A stretch of 64,000 bases of DNA, from contig NC_057916.1 in the NCBI RefSeq assembly GCF_018873765.1, forward strand, positions 28,309,501 through 28,373,500. The letters run 5' to 3'. Each line of letters opens with the position of its first letter. Position 1 is the first letter of the stretch. The notes beneath the pieces are model-generated. The model worked only from the letters and a program-made list of their open reading frames with translations. It was not told the DNA's origin and did not search any database. The DNA is from Telopea speciosissima. Its lineage: Eukaryota > Streptophyta > Magnoliopsida > Proteales > Proteaceae. Both the position numbers and the translations under genes were made by a program. Of this stretch, positions 1-12,135 are shown in pieces.

Positions 1-93
1 TCATGTGAGAAAAAGAAATAATCATATAATGCTTCAGCAGTTCATAGAACTTTTTTCCTTTATAATATTAGTAGGGAGAATGTTTTCTGTGTC

Positions 94-190
94 GCAGCGC
101 AGGTTGTGTCTAGATACATGGGCCTGTCAATCGGAGGGCAGGGTGATCATTGCACCCACCTCCATGTATCTGGATGCAGCCTGCACTGTA
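94..190. repeat. short foldback element
   Basis: The arms at about 98-122 and 160-186 are inverted copies (GCAGGTTGTGTCTAGATAC against a near match in reverse). They enclose a G-rich core containing GGGCAGGGTGATCATTG. A similar core sits inside other foldbacks at about 52.2 kb and 55.3 kb with different arms. Nothing else in 1-1180 looks like a gene: the small open frames have no recognisable protein content. Confidence 0.6.
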
Positions 191-1180
191 GCACAGAGAA
201 CAACACCCCATACTAGCATTAGCATTAGGAAATTCTTTTTGCTAACCGTTTTTTTTTTTTTAATGGGCACAATTGCGTTTACAGTTGTCTATAGGACCAC
301 CTTATATCCTGAATAGGACCACTTTATTTGATTTATGGAAGCTTGTTCAGAGTAGACATTTGGATTTGGATTTGGTTTCTATTACAACTCGTATGATGAT
401 GGGGATTAGGGAGGACATCTTTCTCTACTTAAATTCTTGGTATCTCAAAAAGTGTAGACTAAACCCATTATAGAGATAGGATTAGAAATGACAATGGTTG
501 GATCGTATGACTAAGGTCTCTTCATCCTACGTGATGGCAGGTGGGACCTTGGCCTTTCCACCTCCCCTTCCCTCGTGGAAGCCTGGGCTGACCAGTAGAG
601 TATCCCTAGAAGGCTCAGGGGCAGGTTTAAGGAAAATATTCCTAGCCATAGTTTCACTACCTAGAAATACACTTCACCTACTCAAGTTTTCCTTTAACAA
701 AGATCCCTTTCGATTCTTATTTGTTGTTTGCATTGGAATGCCCTACGAGATGTCAACCATCTTATCTTATCTTTTCCTGTCAGTTCTGTCAAAGGTAATT
801 TAGGAATCCATCTATGCCAAGTGTTGCCATTCTTTAGACCCATTAGGTCCTTTGACTGGGAGTGGACATGGTTATTATCCGATTTCTTTTGAAATCGATT
901 TATGATAATATTGGACAGTTAATGTTTTCTGTTATAATTTATCATATTTGGTGAAAATGAAACAAGAGATATTGGTTTACCTTCTCCCACACATTTCATT
1001 AGATTTGGACTTCCATCTCATTTGATGTTCGATAGAAAAGCCTATACCTACTCTCCTCGTCTAAAGATACCCCAAGGAACCAGCATATATCACTTTGTCT
1101 TGGGATCTTCCAGTTCAATTTGTCTCCCCCACCCCATTCCTTGGTGCCCCCCTCTTCCCTCATTTTTGTTCCTCTTGGTT

Positions 1181-1402
1181 GGATAAAAATCCTCATCAGT
1201 GCTTAATCTTACGGTGCCTTTGCAGTTTGGGTTTACGAGTTCGACACATGGAAGATGTTTTATCCAAAAGGTACGAACTCAAGCAAACCCAGTTGTTATT
1301 ATTTTTTTTCCTTTCTACTCGAACTCGCACCGTTGGATAAAGTATCTTCCACGTGTCGAGACTTGAGAGCTCGCAAACCCAAATTGCAGAGGATTTTTAT
1401 CC
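1181..1402. repeat. MITE-like foldback element, family 1
   Basis: It begins GGATAAAAATCCTC and ends with the exact reverse complement. Inside, longer imperfect arms pair (TTTGGGTTT, GAGTTCGACAC and TGGAAGATG recur in reverse near 1330-1390). A second, more diverged member lies at 47356-47565. No coding content is seen, so it is a non-autonomous DNA transposon remnant. No clear target duplication was found, so the superfamily is open. Confidence 0.65.
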
Positions 1403-2115
1403 CCTTTGATTTGTGTTTCCTGTTGGTTGCTCGCTTGTTGAGCTGTGGCTCTTGTCCTTTGTTGTAGGCTTGTTGAGCGGCTTGTGTTGAGGGGTTTGCC
1501 ATGTTCACGTTGGTTTCTTGTTAGTATATTATTTATTCATAGCAATGGTTTCCCTCAATAGTATTGGGAAAATTTTAATCCCTAAAAGCCTCTTTTTGTT
1601 GTAGTGCAGCCGACTACACTTCTCTTTAATATTAAAATAAAAAGATCCAATTTTTTACAGAATTTATTTGACCTTCTAGCATAATTTAAAATTTTGATAT
1701 TATTTCTGTTTTTTTTTAATGCATCTTATATAGATTTATACGGAGAAGTCGGTTTCGTATGGATCATGGACAAGGCTACATTATTGGTTGCAGATCATAA
1801 AAAAATCAGACAAAATCAAACTATTTCAACAACTATGATACTCTTAACTGAAAGAATTCGATCTGTTGGAGTGAGAAAAAAAATAGTTTTTTCAGTCTGA
1901 CCTTCACTCTATGTGATGATTTCCTTTCATAGTAGTATATTACAGATCAATTTTCAATATCTGTTTTTCCATTTTAAATTACAATGACAACAACTAAATA
2001 ATGATCCAAAAGAAAAGAAAAAATCATATTTCACGAATCAAATCCACCTCTCTTATTTTTCTTCAAATAAATAGAATTTAGAATAGACCGCGTGAGAATG
2101 TGTTGCTAAATTAAA

Positions 2116-2302
2116 TTACAGGGAAAAGACCCCCACGATGCCAGCTGAAATCAGAAATTGCATGTGAACAACCCTCTCTCACCCAAAACACTGTAGCACC
2201 ATTTCTTAAAAAGGCCTAAATATTCCCCCTATTTTAAAGATTTCTCGTAATACCCTCCCTTCAACGCCCGAAACTGCACACAACATTGTAGGGCTCCCCC
2301 TT
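2116..2302. repeat. dispersed repeat, copy 1
   Basis: This stretch shares ordered words with 15075-15235, including CCCGAAACTGCACA, ACTGTAGC and CCTAAATA, in the same orientation. The two are moderately diverged copies of one dispersed repeat of unknown class. The surrounding 1403-2115 is AT-rich, with no gene seen. Confidence 0.5.
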
Positions 2303-2311
2303 GAATTAATG

Positions 2312-2477
2312 GGATCAGGATCGTCTCCAGGGAGCCCAGCGCCCAGGGGGCATCCAACGGTTGAACTGTACCGCACATGTCTCGGTGCACATCTAGGGAT
2401 GTGTGCGACACAGCCCAACAGCTAGTAGCACCCTAGGCATGCTAGGCTCCCTGGAGACGAGCTAAACGCCTAAACTC
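2312..2477. mobile_element. short inverted-repeat transposon (MITE) with 9-bp target duplication
   Basis: The direct repeat GAATTAATG lies at 2303-2311 and again at 2478-2486. Between them the element carries the inverted pair CGTCTCCAGGGAGCC and GGCTCCCTGGAGACG. A 9-bp duplication is typical of Mutator-like elements. It has no coding capacity. Confidence 0.7.
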
Positions 2478-3172
2478 GAATTAATGTATTTTTCTCATAC
2501 CAATTTCAATAAAATTCTTCCAAAACAAATTCAAATAAAATGTTACAAAAACATGTTTCCTTCATGCCTTCACTCTCAAGTTGACAATCTTATTTCATTT
2601 TTTCTAGCATGTGGACCAATGATTCTCCAGGCCAAACAATAGGCAGATTTAGATTCTCTTGACCCACCAAATTTTGTAACCTATCTCAACTGTATAGTGC
2701 ACCAAATATGGGTATTTCTCTCTCTTTTTTTTTTTTTTTTTTTTTTAATGTCTAATCAATTCTTATTGAGTTCCTTTCGGTTCCCTTCCCTCAACATTTC
2801 AAACTATTTTTAAATGTGTTTAATGACACATCAGATTTTTATATTAATTTGAAATTTGACCAAGATTAGATGATGTCATGGATAACGTTGCTACCAATTT
2901 TGAACCCCATCTATCGTAGGTAGTGAAATTCTTTTATAATAGAATTTTTTTACTTACATTTTCTCTCAAACAAAAAATTTACTTTGTAATAAATCCAGAA
3001 AAAAAAAAGAAAAAAGAACAGAGAGATATTTGAACCTTAGAACAACATTAAATTGCATAACAACATCTAGTATTTTAGTGGTGGGCACTTGGGTGGGTTT
3101 ACCCTAACCCAACCTAGCCCAGCCCAGCCCATGACAAGAAAATGACACTTTTATGATTGTTGGACAGACTCA
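2478..3172. other. intergenic, AT-rich
   Basis: No gene was seen. It contains a long T run at about 2727-2748 and A-rich tracts near 3000. Confidence 0.6.
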
Positions 3173-3609
3173 TAGGGCTGTAAATGAATAACCGAAAATC
3201 TGAATTCGATCGACATCCGTATCCGTTTAAGGGCATCCATATTCGATTAGAGATATCCGGAAAAAAAAATCCGAATACTCCGATCAAAATTCGAATCCGA
3301 ATATTTAATTTTAAAAAATTACGTAAATAACGATTTTGAGGGTTTTTGAAGATTCAACAGGTTCTAGAATATGAGGAGAAGAGAATCATGATCTAAAACT
3401 ATGGATTGAGAGTGAATTGTATCCACTAGGGGGAGGAAGGTTCAGGTTACACAAGGCAGAGGTGTAAATGGACGGTCGAAAATCCGAATTGGAACTGTAT
3501 CCGAATCCATCTGAATCCGTTTAGAGGTATCAGTATTCGACTAGGAAATATCCGAATTCGATTACATCCGATCTGTATCCGAGCCGAATCCGATCCGTTT
3601 ACAGGCCTA
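3173..3609. mobile_element. hAT-like non-autonomous element
   Basis: The ends are TAGGGCTGTAAATG at the left and CGTTTACAGGCCTA at the right, an imperfect inverted pair. Both subterminal zones are full of short ATCCGAAT/ATCCGTATCC words. The TAGGGCTG-type end resembles other elements here at 24.05 and 48.2 kb. No 8-bp target duplication could be made out, so the class rests on the ends alone. Confidence 0.5.
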
Positions 3610-3610
3610 G

Positions 3611-4090
3611 ACGGAGGATATAGTGGCAGTAATTTTTTTGCCGATGCTATGTAACATTTTCTATGGCGATAATATATTACCGCTGCTATATAGGTGGAGT
3701 ATAGTATTTTATGTGACGGTAATATGTTTTTTTGGGTAGAAGTAGCGGTAATATGTTACTGTTTCTATATCAATAAAATTCACGACAGAAAAATATTATC
3801 ATTGCTATGTATCAGTATTACGCGACAGTAATACATTGTCGATGGCATATATTAACAATTAAAAGCGGTAGTAACTGCGACAAAAAGCAAATTTTATACT
3901 TTATATTTAGTGATGATAAATATTTTACCGCTGCTAAATGTCATTATTTCACAATGGTAGTATATTACTACCACTAAATAAATAATATTCGATGGCAAAA
4001 AGCCTTCTAATTAATTCATGTGCCCGCCAAAAATTTCATGTGTGAAGCTTGAATGGAAATTAAAAATCTACCTCTAAATAACTTAGAGGT
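3611..4090. repeat. palindromic GCGGTAATATATTACCGC-type repeat cluster
   Basis: The block holds many degenerate copies of a motif close to GCGGTAATATATTACCGC. About 200 bp of it (roughly 3885-4090) is repeated in direct orientation at about 8970-9200. Such motif arrays are common in the subterminal regions of CACTA transposons, but no CACTA terminus was found. It immediately precedes the large palindrome and ends in its own small hairpin (AATCTACCTCTAA with its reverse). Confidence 0.5.
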
Positions 4091-4123
4091 AGATTAGGAG
4101 ATTTTGGACTTGCAATAATTTGA

Positions 4124-5931
4124 AGATGTCTCATACTCAATGACTTTGGTGACTAATTGAAAGCTACGTTTTAAAATCAGGAATCGGTGATGGAAACGGT
4201 CGTGCCAATTATTGATTCTGATCTGAATCGAATGGAATCAGTCTGAATAACTCTAGAATTGACCTGAAATGACAGAAATTGAAGGAATCTTAGCATGAAT
4301 ATTCAATTCACAACGCTAGAAATCAAAATCAGTCACAATCAATTCTGATACAAATAAGCCGTTTACCGATCCAATTCACCGATTTTTGATACCCTGATTG
4401 AGAGTTGAGACGACTTGAGACCATTCCGTTCTGCGACCTTCAATTTGCACTGCCCAACAGAAATCTTTTTCCCATAAGAGATCCCACACCCACTGACTTT
4501 AGCGGTCACTTAATTGGCGGGTTAAATACGCGTAACCCCCTAAAATGTACCCAATATTCTTCGTATCCCCCTAAGGTTCTGACAAGTCCACGTACCACTC
4601 CTAAAAATTCCATGTACCACCCCTACTTTACCCCCTAAAGCCATTTAAGTCCACACCAGGTGTTAAATGCTAAAAAAGACCAAACTACCCTTTCTTCTAT
4701 CTTTTCTAAAATTTGAAAAGACCTATTTGCCCTGACCTATTTGCTAAAATTTAAAAGACCAAAATACCCTTATCTTCCCCAAATCATCATCTTCTTCTTT
4801 TACATACCCAATACTACCACCACCACCACCCACCATTAACACCATCACCACCGTGAAGCCCCACCTCCAACTCCTCCACCTTTACCGATTCCACCATCGT
4901 GAAGCATCGGTCTCTTCCCCCACCCCTCTCCCAATCTCCCTTCTTCCTATTTAGTTAGTTGTTTTAGGGTTTTCTTTCGAAAGGAAAAAGGTGTTTTAGG
5001 TAGCTGAGATACAGGATTCTGAGTTATAATCTGATTTTGATTTTTCCTTTCGAAAGAAAACCCTAAGACAACTAACTAAATAGGAAGAAGGGAGATTGGG
5101 AGAGGGGTGGGGGAAGAGACCGATGCTTCACGATGGTGGAATCGGAAAAAGGTGGAGCAGTTGGAGGTGGTGCTAGAGGTGGGGCTTCACGGTGGTGATG
5201 GTGTTAATGGTGGGTGGTGGTGGTGGTAGTATTGGGTATGTAAAAGAAGAAGATGATGATTTGGGGAAGATGAGGGTATTTTGGTCTTTTTAAATTTTAG
5301 CAAATAGGTCAGGGCAATAAGGTCTTTTCAAATTTTAGAAAAGATAGAAGAAAGGGTAGTTTGGTCTTTTTTAGCATTTAACACCTGGTGTGGACTTAAA
5401 TGGCTTTAGGGGGGGTAAAGTAGGGGTGGTACATGGAATTTTCAGGGGTGGTACGTGGACTTGTCAGAACCTTAGGGGGTACGAAGAATATTGGGTACAT
5501 TTTAGGGGGGTACGCGTATTTAACCCGTCAATTAAGTGACCGCTAAAGTCAGTGGGTATGGCACCTCTTATGGGAAAAAGATTTCTGTCTGGCAGTGCAA
5601 ATTGAAGGTTGCAGAACGGAATGGTCTCAAGTCGTCCCAAGTCGTCTCAACTCTCAATCAGGGTATCAAAAATCGGTGAATTGGATCGGTAAACGGCATA
5701 TTTGTATCGGAATTGATTGGGACTGATTTTGATTTCTAGCGTTGTGAATCAAATATGCATGCTAAGATTCCTTCAATTTCTGTCATTTCAGGTCAATTCT
5801 AGAGTTATTCAGACTGATTCCATTCGATTCAGATCAGAATCAATAATTGGCACGACCGATTCCGTCACCGATTCCTGATTTTAAAACCTAGTTTTCAATT
5901 AGTCACTCAAGTCATCGAGTATGAGACATCT
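4124..5931. repeat. giant palindrome (inverted repeat with arms near 0.87 kb)
   Basis: The left arm, about 4124-4989, is matched in reverse complement by about 5042-5931. The loop is only about 52 bp. The outer ends are GATGTCTCATACTC and GAGTATGAGACATC. The outer 400 bp of each arm also occurs at 29562-29960, just upstream of lectin receptor kinase 2. The inner 450 bp (about 4531-4989 and 5042-5525) has no other copy in the window and begins GGGTTAAATACGCGTA, so it may be a foldback transposon inserted into that sequence. The outer arms contain a short repeat family (near 4165-4395 and 5657-5890) also seen near 20043-20240. The small open frame at 4405-4638 lies within an arm and is not a gene. 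Confidence 0.9.
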
Positions 5932-6585
5932 TGTGTCAAAAAATTCCATACCTAGAGACTTGGGGAAAATATCTGGATTCTTTCCCATACTATTCCCTTC
6001 TTATCACATGGGGGCCATAGTAATATCTCCCGGCTCATGGTGTTCATACAATGGAAGAGAAGGTAACTGGTTATAGGTATGCCACGCGTCACCAGTTAAC
6101 ATACAATGGACGCTAGTTCACGTCCTTGTACAAGGACATGATCCTGACTCCCTACATCTGAACACTCTCCCTAATAAATTAAAGAAAGAGGAACGAATGA
6201 TCTCCATTTCCAATGTGGCTTAGACTACTTGAAAATTGAGTTATTAGAATATTTGTTATTATTGTATAGATGATCCCAACCGTCGGATCGTAATATCCTT
6301 TATAACATTTTGAGCTTCCAAAATTTAACAATCCTTAAGAACCTTATCAACCCCTATAGCGATTGTACATATGGAGAAGGGAGATGAGCCCACCAACATG
6401 ATTCTCTTTGCTGCCTAACATTGTCAATATATATCAGAAGCACCAGCTAATTAGTTGTACACACTAATTCAAAAGATTAGTTATAATTATTTTTCCATTT
6501 CGTATCTAAAAATTAATTACTCTTGGGAAGGCAAGATGACTATTCAAATATTCATCAACTATCCAACTTAATTGCATCGGATGAA

Positions 6586-6590
<5 letters not shown>

Positions 6591-6624
<34 letters not shown>
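6591..6624. repeat. (GA)n microsatellite
   Basis: A pure GA dinucleotide run of about 17 units. The paralogous position near 34271-34298 has a shorter run. Confidence 0.9.
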
Positions 6625-6626
<2 letters not shown>

Positions 6627-7065
6627 GTAGCCTAGAAGGCAAAATGGTCAAATTGAAAGAAAAAAAATTTGTGAGTTTTAAGAAAGAATTAATTTATCGA
6701 CTATGCTTTTATTAATTATTACATTTACTGACTTATTTAATCAACTAGGTATTTTAAAAAAATGATTAGAGTCGTCAAATTTATAGTTCACCCTGGCCGA
6801 GTCTATATGACTCTTGACCAAGTTTTCCAAAATTTTGACTTGATTCGGGTGACTCGCTTGAATTAAAACTTGATTTTCAAACTATGCTATGAAGTGGATG
6901 TTTTTTTCTGCCTCGAAGGGCATATAAAGTGCCACTATAAGCCGTCGAAAATCCGCCACTAAATGTGGCACCAGTATTACTTTGTATTTTGTAGCAATAT
7001 TAAGTTCCGCCCGTGTAGAGACCTTTAGAGACAGAAGTTATAGCGCCACTAAAGGTTAAATTTTT

Positions 7066-8309
<1,244 letters not shown>

Positions 8310-8533
8310 TAAATTTTTTATTAAAAAATAGTATATTGAAACGGAATACATTTGCCACTAAAGGTTTGCTTTTAAAAAAGTATTACCCTTTAGCAATTAC
8401 CAGCGGTAATTTACCGCCGCAAAAGCTACTTTTTGATATGAAAAAAAATCTTTTTTGTACACAAGTACACAACCAATTTGGTCTCGGATAAAGCATTCAT
8501 TGATCTCATGTACAAAAGTATTCATAAACTAAG

Positions 8534-9493
8534 GCTCTGTATGATAACGTTTCTGTTTTCTTTTTAGTGTTTTTGGGTTCGGCGCACTTTTATGTGTTTA
8601 TGTGTTTTTTGAGCCTTTTTGGGTCCTAAAATGCTGTATGGTAACCCTGAAAAAAAAAAAACGTTTCTAAAGTTTAGAAGAAACAGAAATCTGTATGGAT
8701 TGCACTTAACAGAATCATTTCTGATGTTTACCAAAAATTAGGTAATTACCACCTACACCATGGCTTTTATACTTATGGCCAATCATTGTAATTCCAACAT
8801 CAGTTTTGCTTCTATGATATACTTCCACATACAAAGAAATCAGGATGATAGTAAGAGAGAGAGAGAGAGAGAAGAATTTCTGAATTTTGATTAAAACAGA
8901 ATTGTTTCATCAAACTCCATTTATAAACATTAGACCTATAAAATCTCATTCTTTTCCCTATACAAATTATAAGAGCAAAATTTATACTTTATATGTAGTG
9001 ACGATAAATATTTTACCGCTACTAAATATCAATATTTCACAGTGGTAGTATATATTTTTGGTAGAACAGTGGTAGTATATTACTACCACTAAATATATAA
9101 TATTCAACCGCAAAAAGCCTTTTAAATAATTCATATGCCCGTAAAAAATTTCATGTGTGAAGCTTGAATGGAAATTAAAAATCTACCTCTAAATAACTTA
9201 TATAGTAGCAGTAATATATTACTGCCAGGTTATAGATGTGATGACGGTAATATATTATTGCAGCTATACAAAATTTTGGTTTTTTTATTAAAAATCATAT
9301 GTTAATATGATGATAGTATTACTACTAAAACCTAATATTCTTTATTGGATTTCTAGGGTTTAGGGTGATTCTTGTCAAATCTATTGATTCAAACTATCTG
9401 AGTAAAGTTATCTAGGAAATGAAGTGTTAAGCATATTCACACATTACCATGTATGAAAGTTTTTATTAAAAATAATATAATATATTTATTTAA
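8534..9493. other. intergenic repeat-derived DNA
   Basis: No gene was seen. About 8536-8720 resembles a hAT-type MITE by its start. About 8970-9290 repeats the GCGGTAATATATTACCGC-type cluster of 3.6-4.1 kb. Confidence 0.5.
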
Positions 9494-9539
9494 CTAAAAA
9501 GAGGGAGAGGGATGAACACACCACCCATTGTAGGTATCA

Positions 9540-9790
9540 GGGAAAAACACGTGGGGCTCGGCCCCTCGATCGATGATTGACGTCAAAATAGAGACAGTGA
9601 CCAGAATTCTTTGGGAGTCACCACCTAGATAAATATCTAGAATCCATAAAGGTCTCCCCCTTTTGGTGGAGAAAAACAAGCTCAAATGGATAAGGTTTTT
9701 GATCCACTCAGAGGCTATGTCAAGCTTACAGGCAGGAAAGGTGTTAGACACCCAGACCGCTTGGCCGGAGGTTGGGCTCCCTCTATTTGA
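9540..9790 (-). mobile_element. LTR retrotransposon fragment (Tat-like LTR piece), fossil
   Basis: Words such as GGAAAGGTGTTAGACACCC and GGGAGTCACCACCTAG match, in the same order, the end region of the solo LTRs at 31.7-33.1 and 35.8-37.1 kb (GGTGCCTAACACCTTCC and TAGGTGGCGGCTCC there). These words are typical of Ty3/gypsy Tat-lineage LTRs. This is an isolated, truncated, old fragment without flanking duplications. Confidence 0.55.
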
Positions 9791-10131
9791 ACCATATCTA
9801 AACAATATATGAACATGTATATTAAAGTATGAAATCTAAATTGATTCTAGGTATCTAGGTTGGAAAACCGTAAAGCATATGAAACAATATATATTGAAGG
9901 AAAAAATATGTAAGATAGGGGGTATCGAACTTGAACATAACTTTGTCAAACTTACCCCTTACCAGGGAACAGGTCAAACATAGTTCCAAATGGGGATTGG
10001 ACGGTATTTGAGGATTATATCTTGAGTTTAATGAAAATTTTCCAAAATGTTACAAACAAATAAGGTAAATATCTTAATGAAACTAATAAGGTAAATATTA
10101 CTTATCAAAGGTCATTAATTAGGTGCCTAAA

Positions 10132-10310
10132 TTTTTATTTTTTGATTAAAAGAAAATCTATTAATCAGAAAAGTCATTACAAACAGTAGCATTTGCATTA
10201 CAAAATTGCAAAAACCACGGAGAGGTAAGTGGTCAAACTATCAGAGACTCAATCGATAGGACCGACCTGGCCAAAGAGTTCGCCACAGAATTGGAGGATC
10301 TTGAAACATA
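10132..10310 (-). mobile_element. LINE 3' end (RNase H-type C-terminus and 3' tail)
   Basis: On the minus strand, translation gives residues such as NSVANSLARSVLSIESLIV and then WFLQFCNANATVCN. This resembles the C-terminus of the RNase H-like domain of plant L1-type LINEs. There is an in-frame stop after the first block. The end is followed by an AT-rich tail. This is a 5'-truncated copy, the usual form of LINE insertions. Confidence 0.6.
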
Positions 10311-12135
10311 AAAAAAAACTGCAAAAAACAAAAAACTTTTGCAGATGAAAAATATCTTGACATATGCTATTAATATCTTGACTTTTTTGCACCTACGGAA
10401 TGAGATTCTAGGGTTGTAATTAATAAGAGCTTGTTTCTTCCATGGTTAAGGAAAAACGAGTCCCTAGACAAGTTAGGGATCAGGTTCAAATATGAAGAGA
10501 AGTCTATCTAGGGTTCTATGTACTTAGTCATGTTCTCATATCCGTCCAAGTGTGCTCATCTTATTTTGTCAAGTTGGAATTCCGCAGCAGAAGACTTTCC
10601 ACAAACCTAAACCAAAAATAATTGTTGAGACGAAGTTCTTTGAAGTAATCTCATTTGGCAGATGATTTCTTTTTTGGTTGGTTATATCAACTATTTCAAT
10701 GCATCATTTTCTTTGATGAACAAAATTTTCTTAGATATATACAGCCAGGTGAACTCCTCACTCACAACTCTATCATCATAATTACCTGCCCCTCATATGT
10801 AAAAACCCCAAATGTCCCTTCACATACCTATTGCGTCTAAAAAGAGTCTTCACCGTAGGTGAAATAAAACTTGGTCCTTTGACAACTAAATGAGATTTAT
10901 TTTATTTTATTTTATTTTATTTCATATTACCTAATTCGTAGCCAAATCCAAAATGCTGCTATTACCAGCGCGAGACCTTACCACCAGGCTAACTAAATGA
11001 GACTATGAGAGTTGTTGATAATGATTGGTCAAAAGCAATCCATTGATCAAATATATAGTTAGAGGATTGAGCTTGGATATTGCTTGTCTAAAAGGAAAAG
11101 ATATATACCCATAAGATTTTGGAGAAAATATTCCTTCAACATGTGATGAAGGTTCACCACATCATCCTAGGGTTCACAAATCCCTATACGATTTTAGTAT
11201 GTTTCCTAAAATACCCTCCCAAGGCACTCTCGTGCGCATTTGAAGCCCCACGAAATCCATCAACCATGGCTTAAGGAAAACTTGGTTCTTATCATTACAT
11301 GTGAATCTTATAAAATCAATGCTTTGAACTAGTTAGTTTCTTTGACGAATTAGGTTAGGAATGTCTCGTTTCTTGTTCTATAAAAATACTGTGGGGTCAT
11401 TGCTTCTAGCATATGACCATACCTGGTTTTATATCGTTTGTCAAAGATCTCCTCGAATGCTCTTCTCTCATTCTTGTTAGTCTTGTCTGCTTCATGCTCT
11501 ACATAATTGTCAATAATAACAAGTAATGGGCATTGCCACTTTCATATAGACAGGGTGTAGGGACCAATCCTGAAATAAGAGTAATTGAATCTCTCTCATG
11601 ATAAGACCCAATCACTAATAGGACTAATCACAGTTTAAGGCGGATAACCAAAGCCCATGATACTCATTAGGAGATCACCCTCAATCAATTGGGCTCCATC
11701 CAACTAAACATGTCAATCAACACACATCCACTAATTTGAACCTACAAAATGACTGGTGCATATCACATACATGTGTAGCTTTAGATTGTATCTTATCTAT
11801 TCCAAAACCCTCCTTTTTTTTGTTCTAAGTTGAACCATCACCTGGTAGAGATCGAAATGTTGAGAGAGATTGAGAGAGATCAACCACCCAAAGGGGGAGA
11901 AAAAGAACTAGAAGAAGAAGAAAGAAAGGAGTTAGGGGGAGTGGGATTTTTCAGCTAGTTACAATGAGTCCAATCCCTAGTAAAGGACAGTTAAATGATA
12001 ATGTTCTTGATGGCTTTATAAGTTCTACATTATTGGAAGAGGACCACAATCAAAAGTGGTTGTATTTATGAAACAAAAAAAAAAATAAAAAAATTGACTA
12101 CAAAAAAACCCATTTTAGCTAGGTTGAGAATCAAG
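10311..12135. other. intergenic region downstream of lectin receptor kinase 1
   Basis: No gene was seen. It includes a short TTTTA repeat near 10893-10922. The stretch from about 11960 to 12060 (AGTCCAATCCCTAGTAAAG and following) has a diverged partner at about 26815-26870, downstream of receptor kinase 2, so the tandem duplication included some 3' flank. Confidence 0.5.

Noticed and set aside
5-316. 103-codon open frame at the window start
   Set aside because: It runs through a foldback element and a T run and has no protein-like content.
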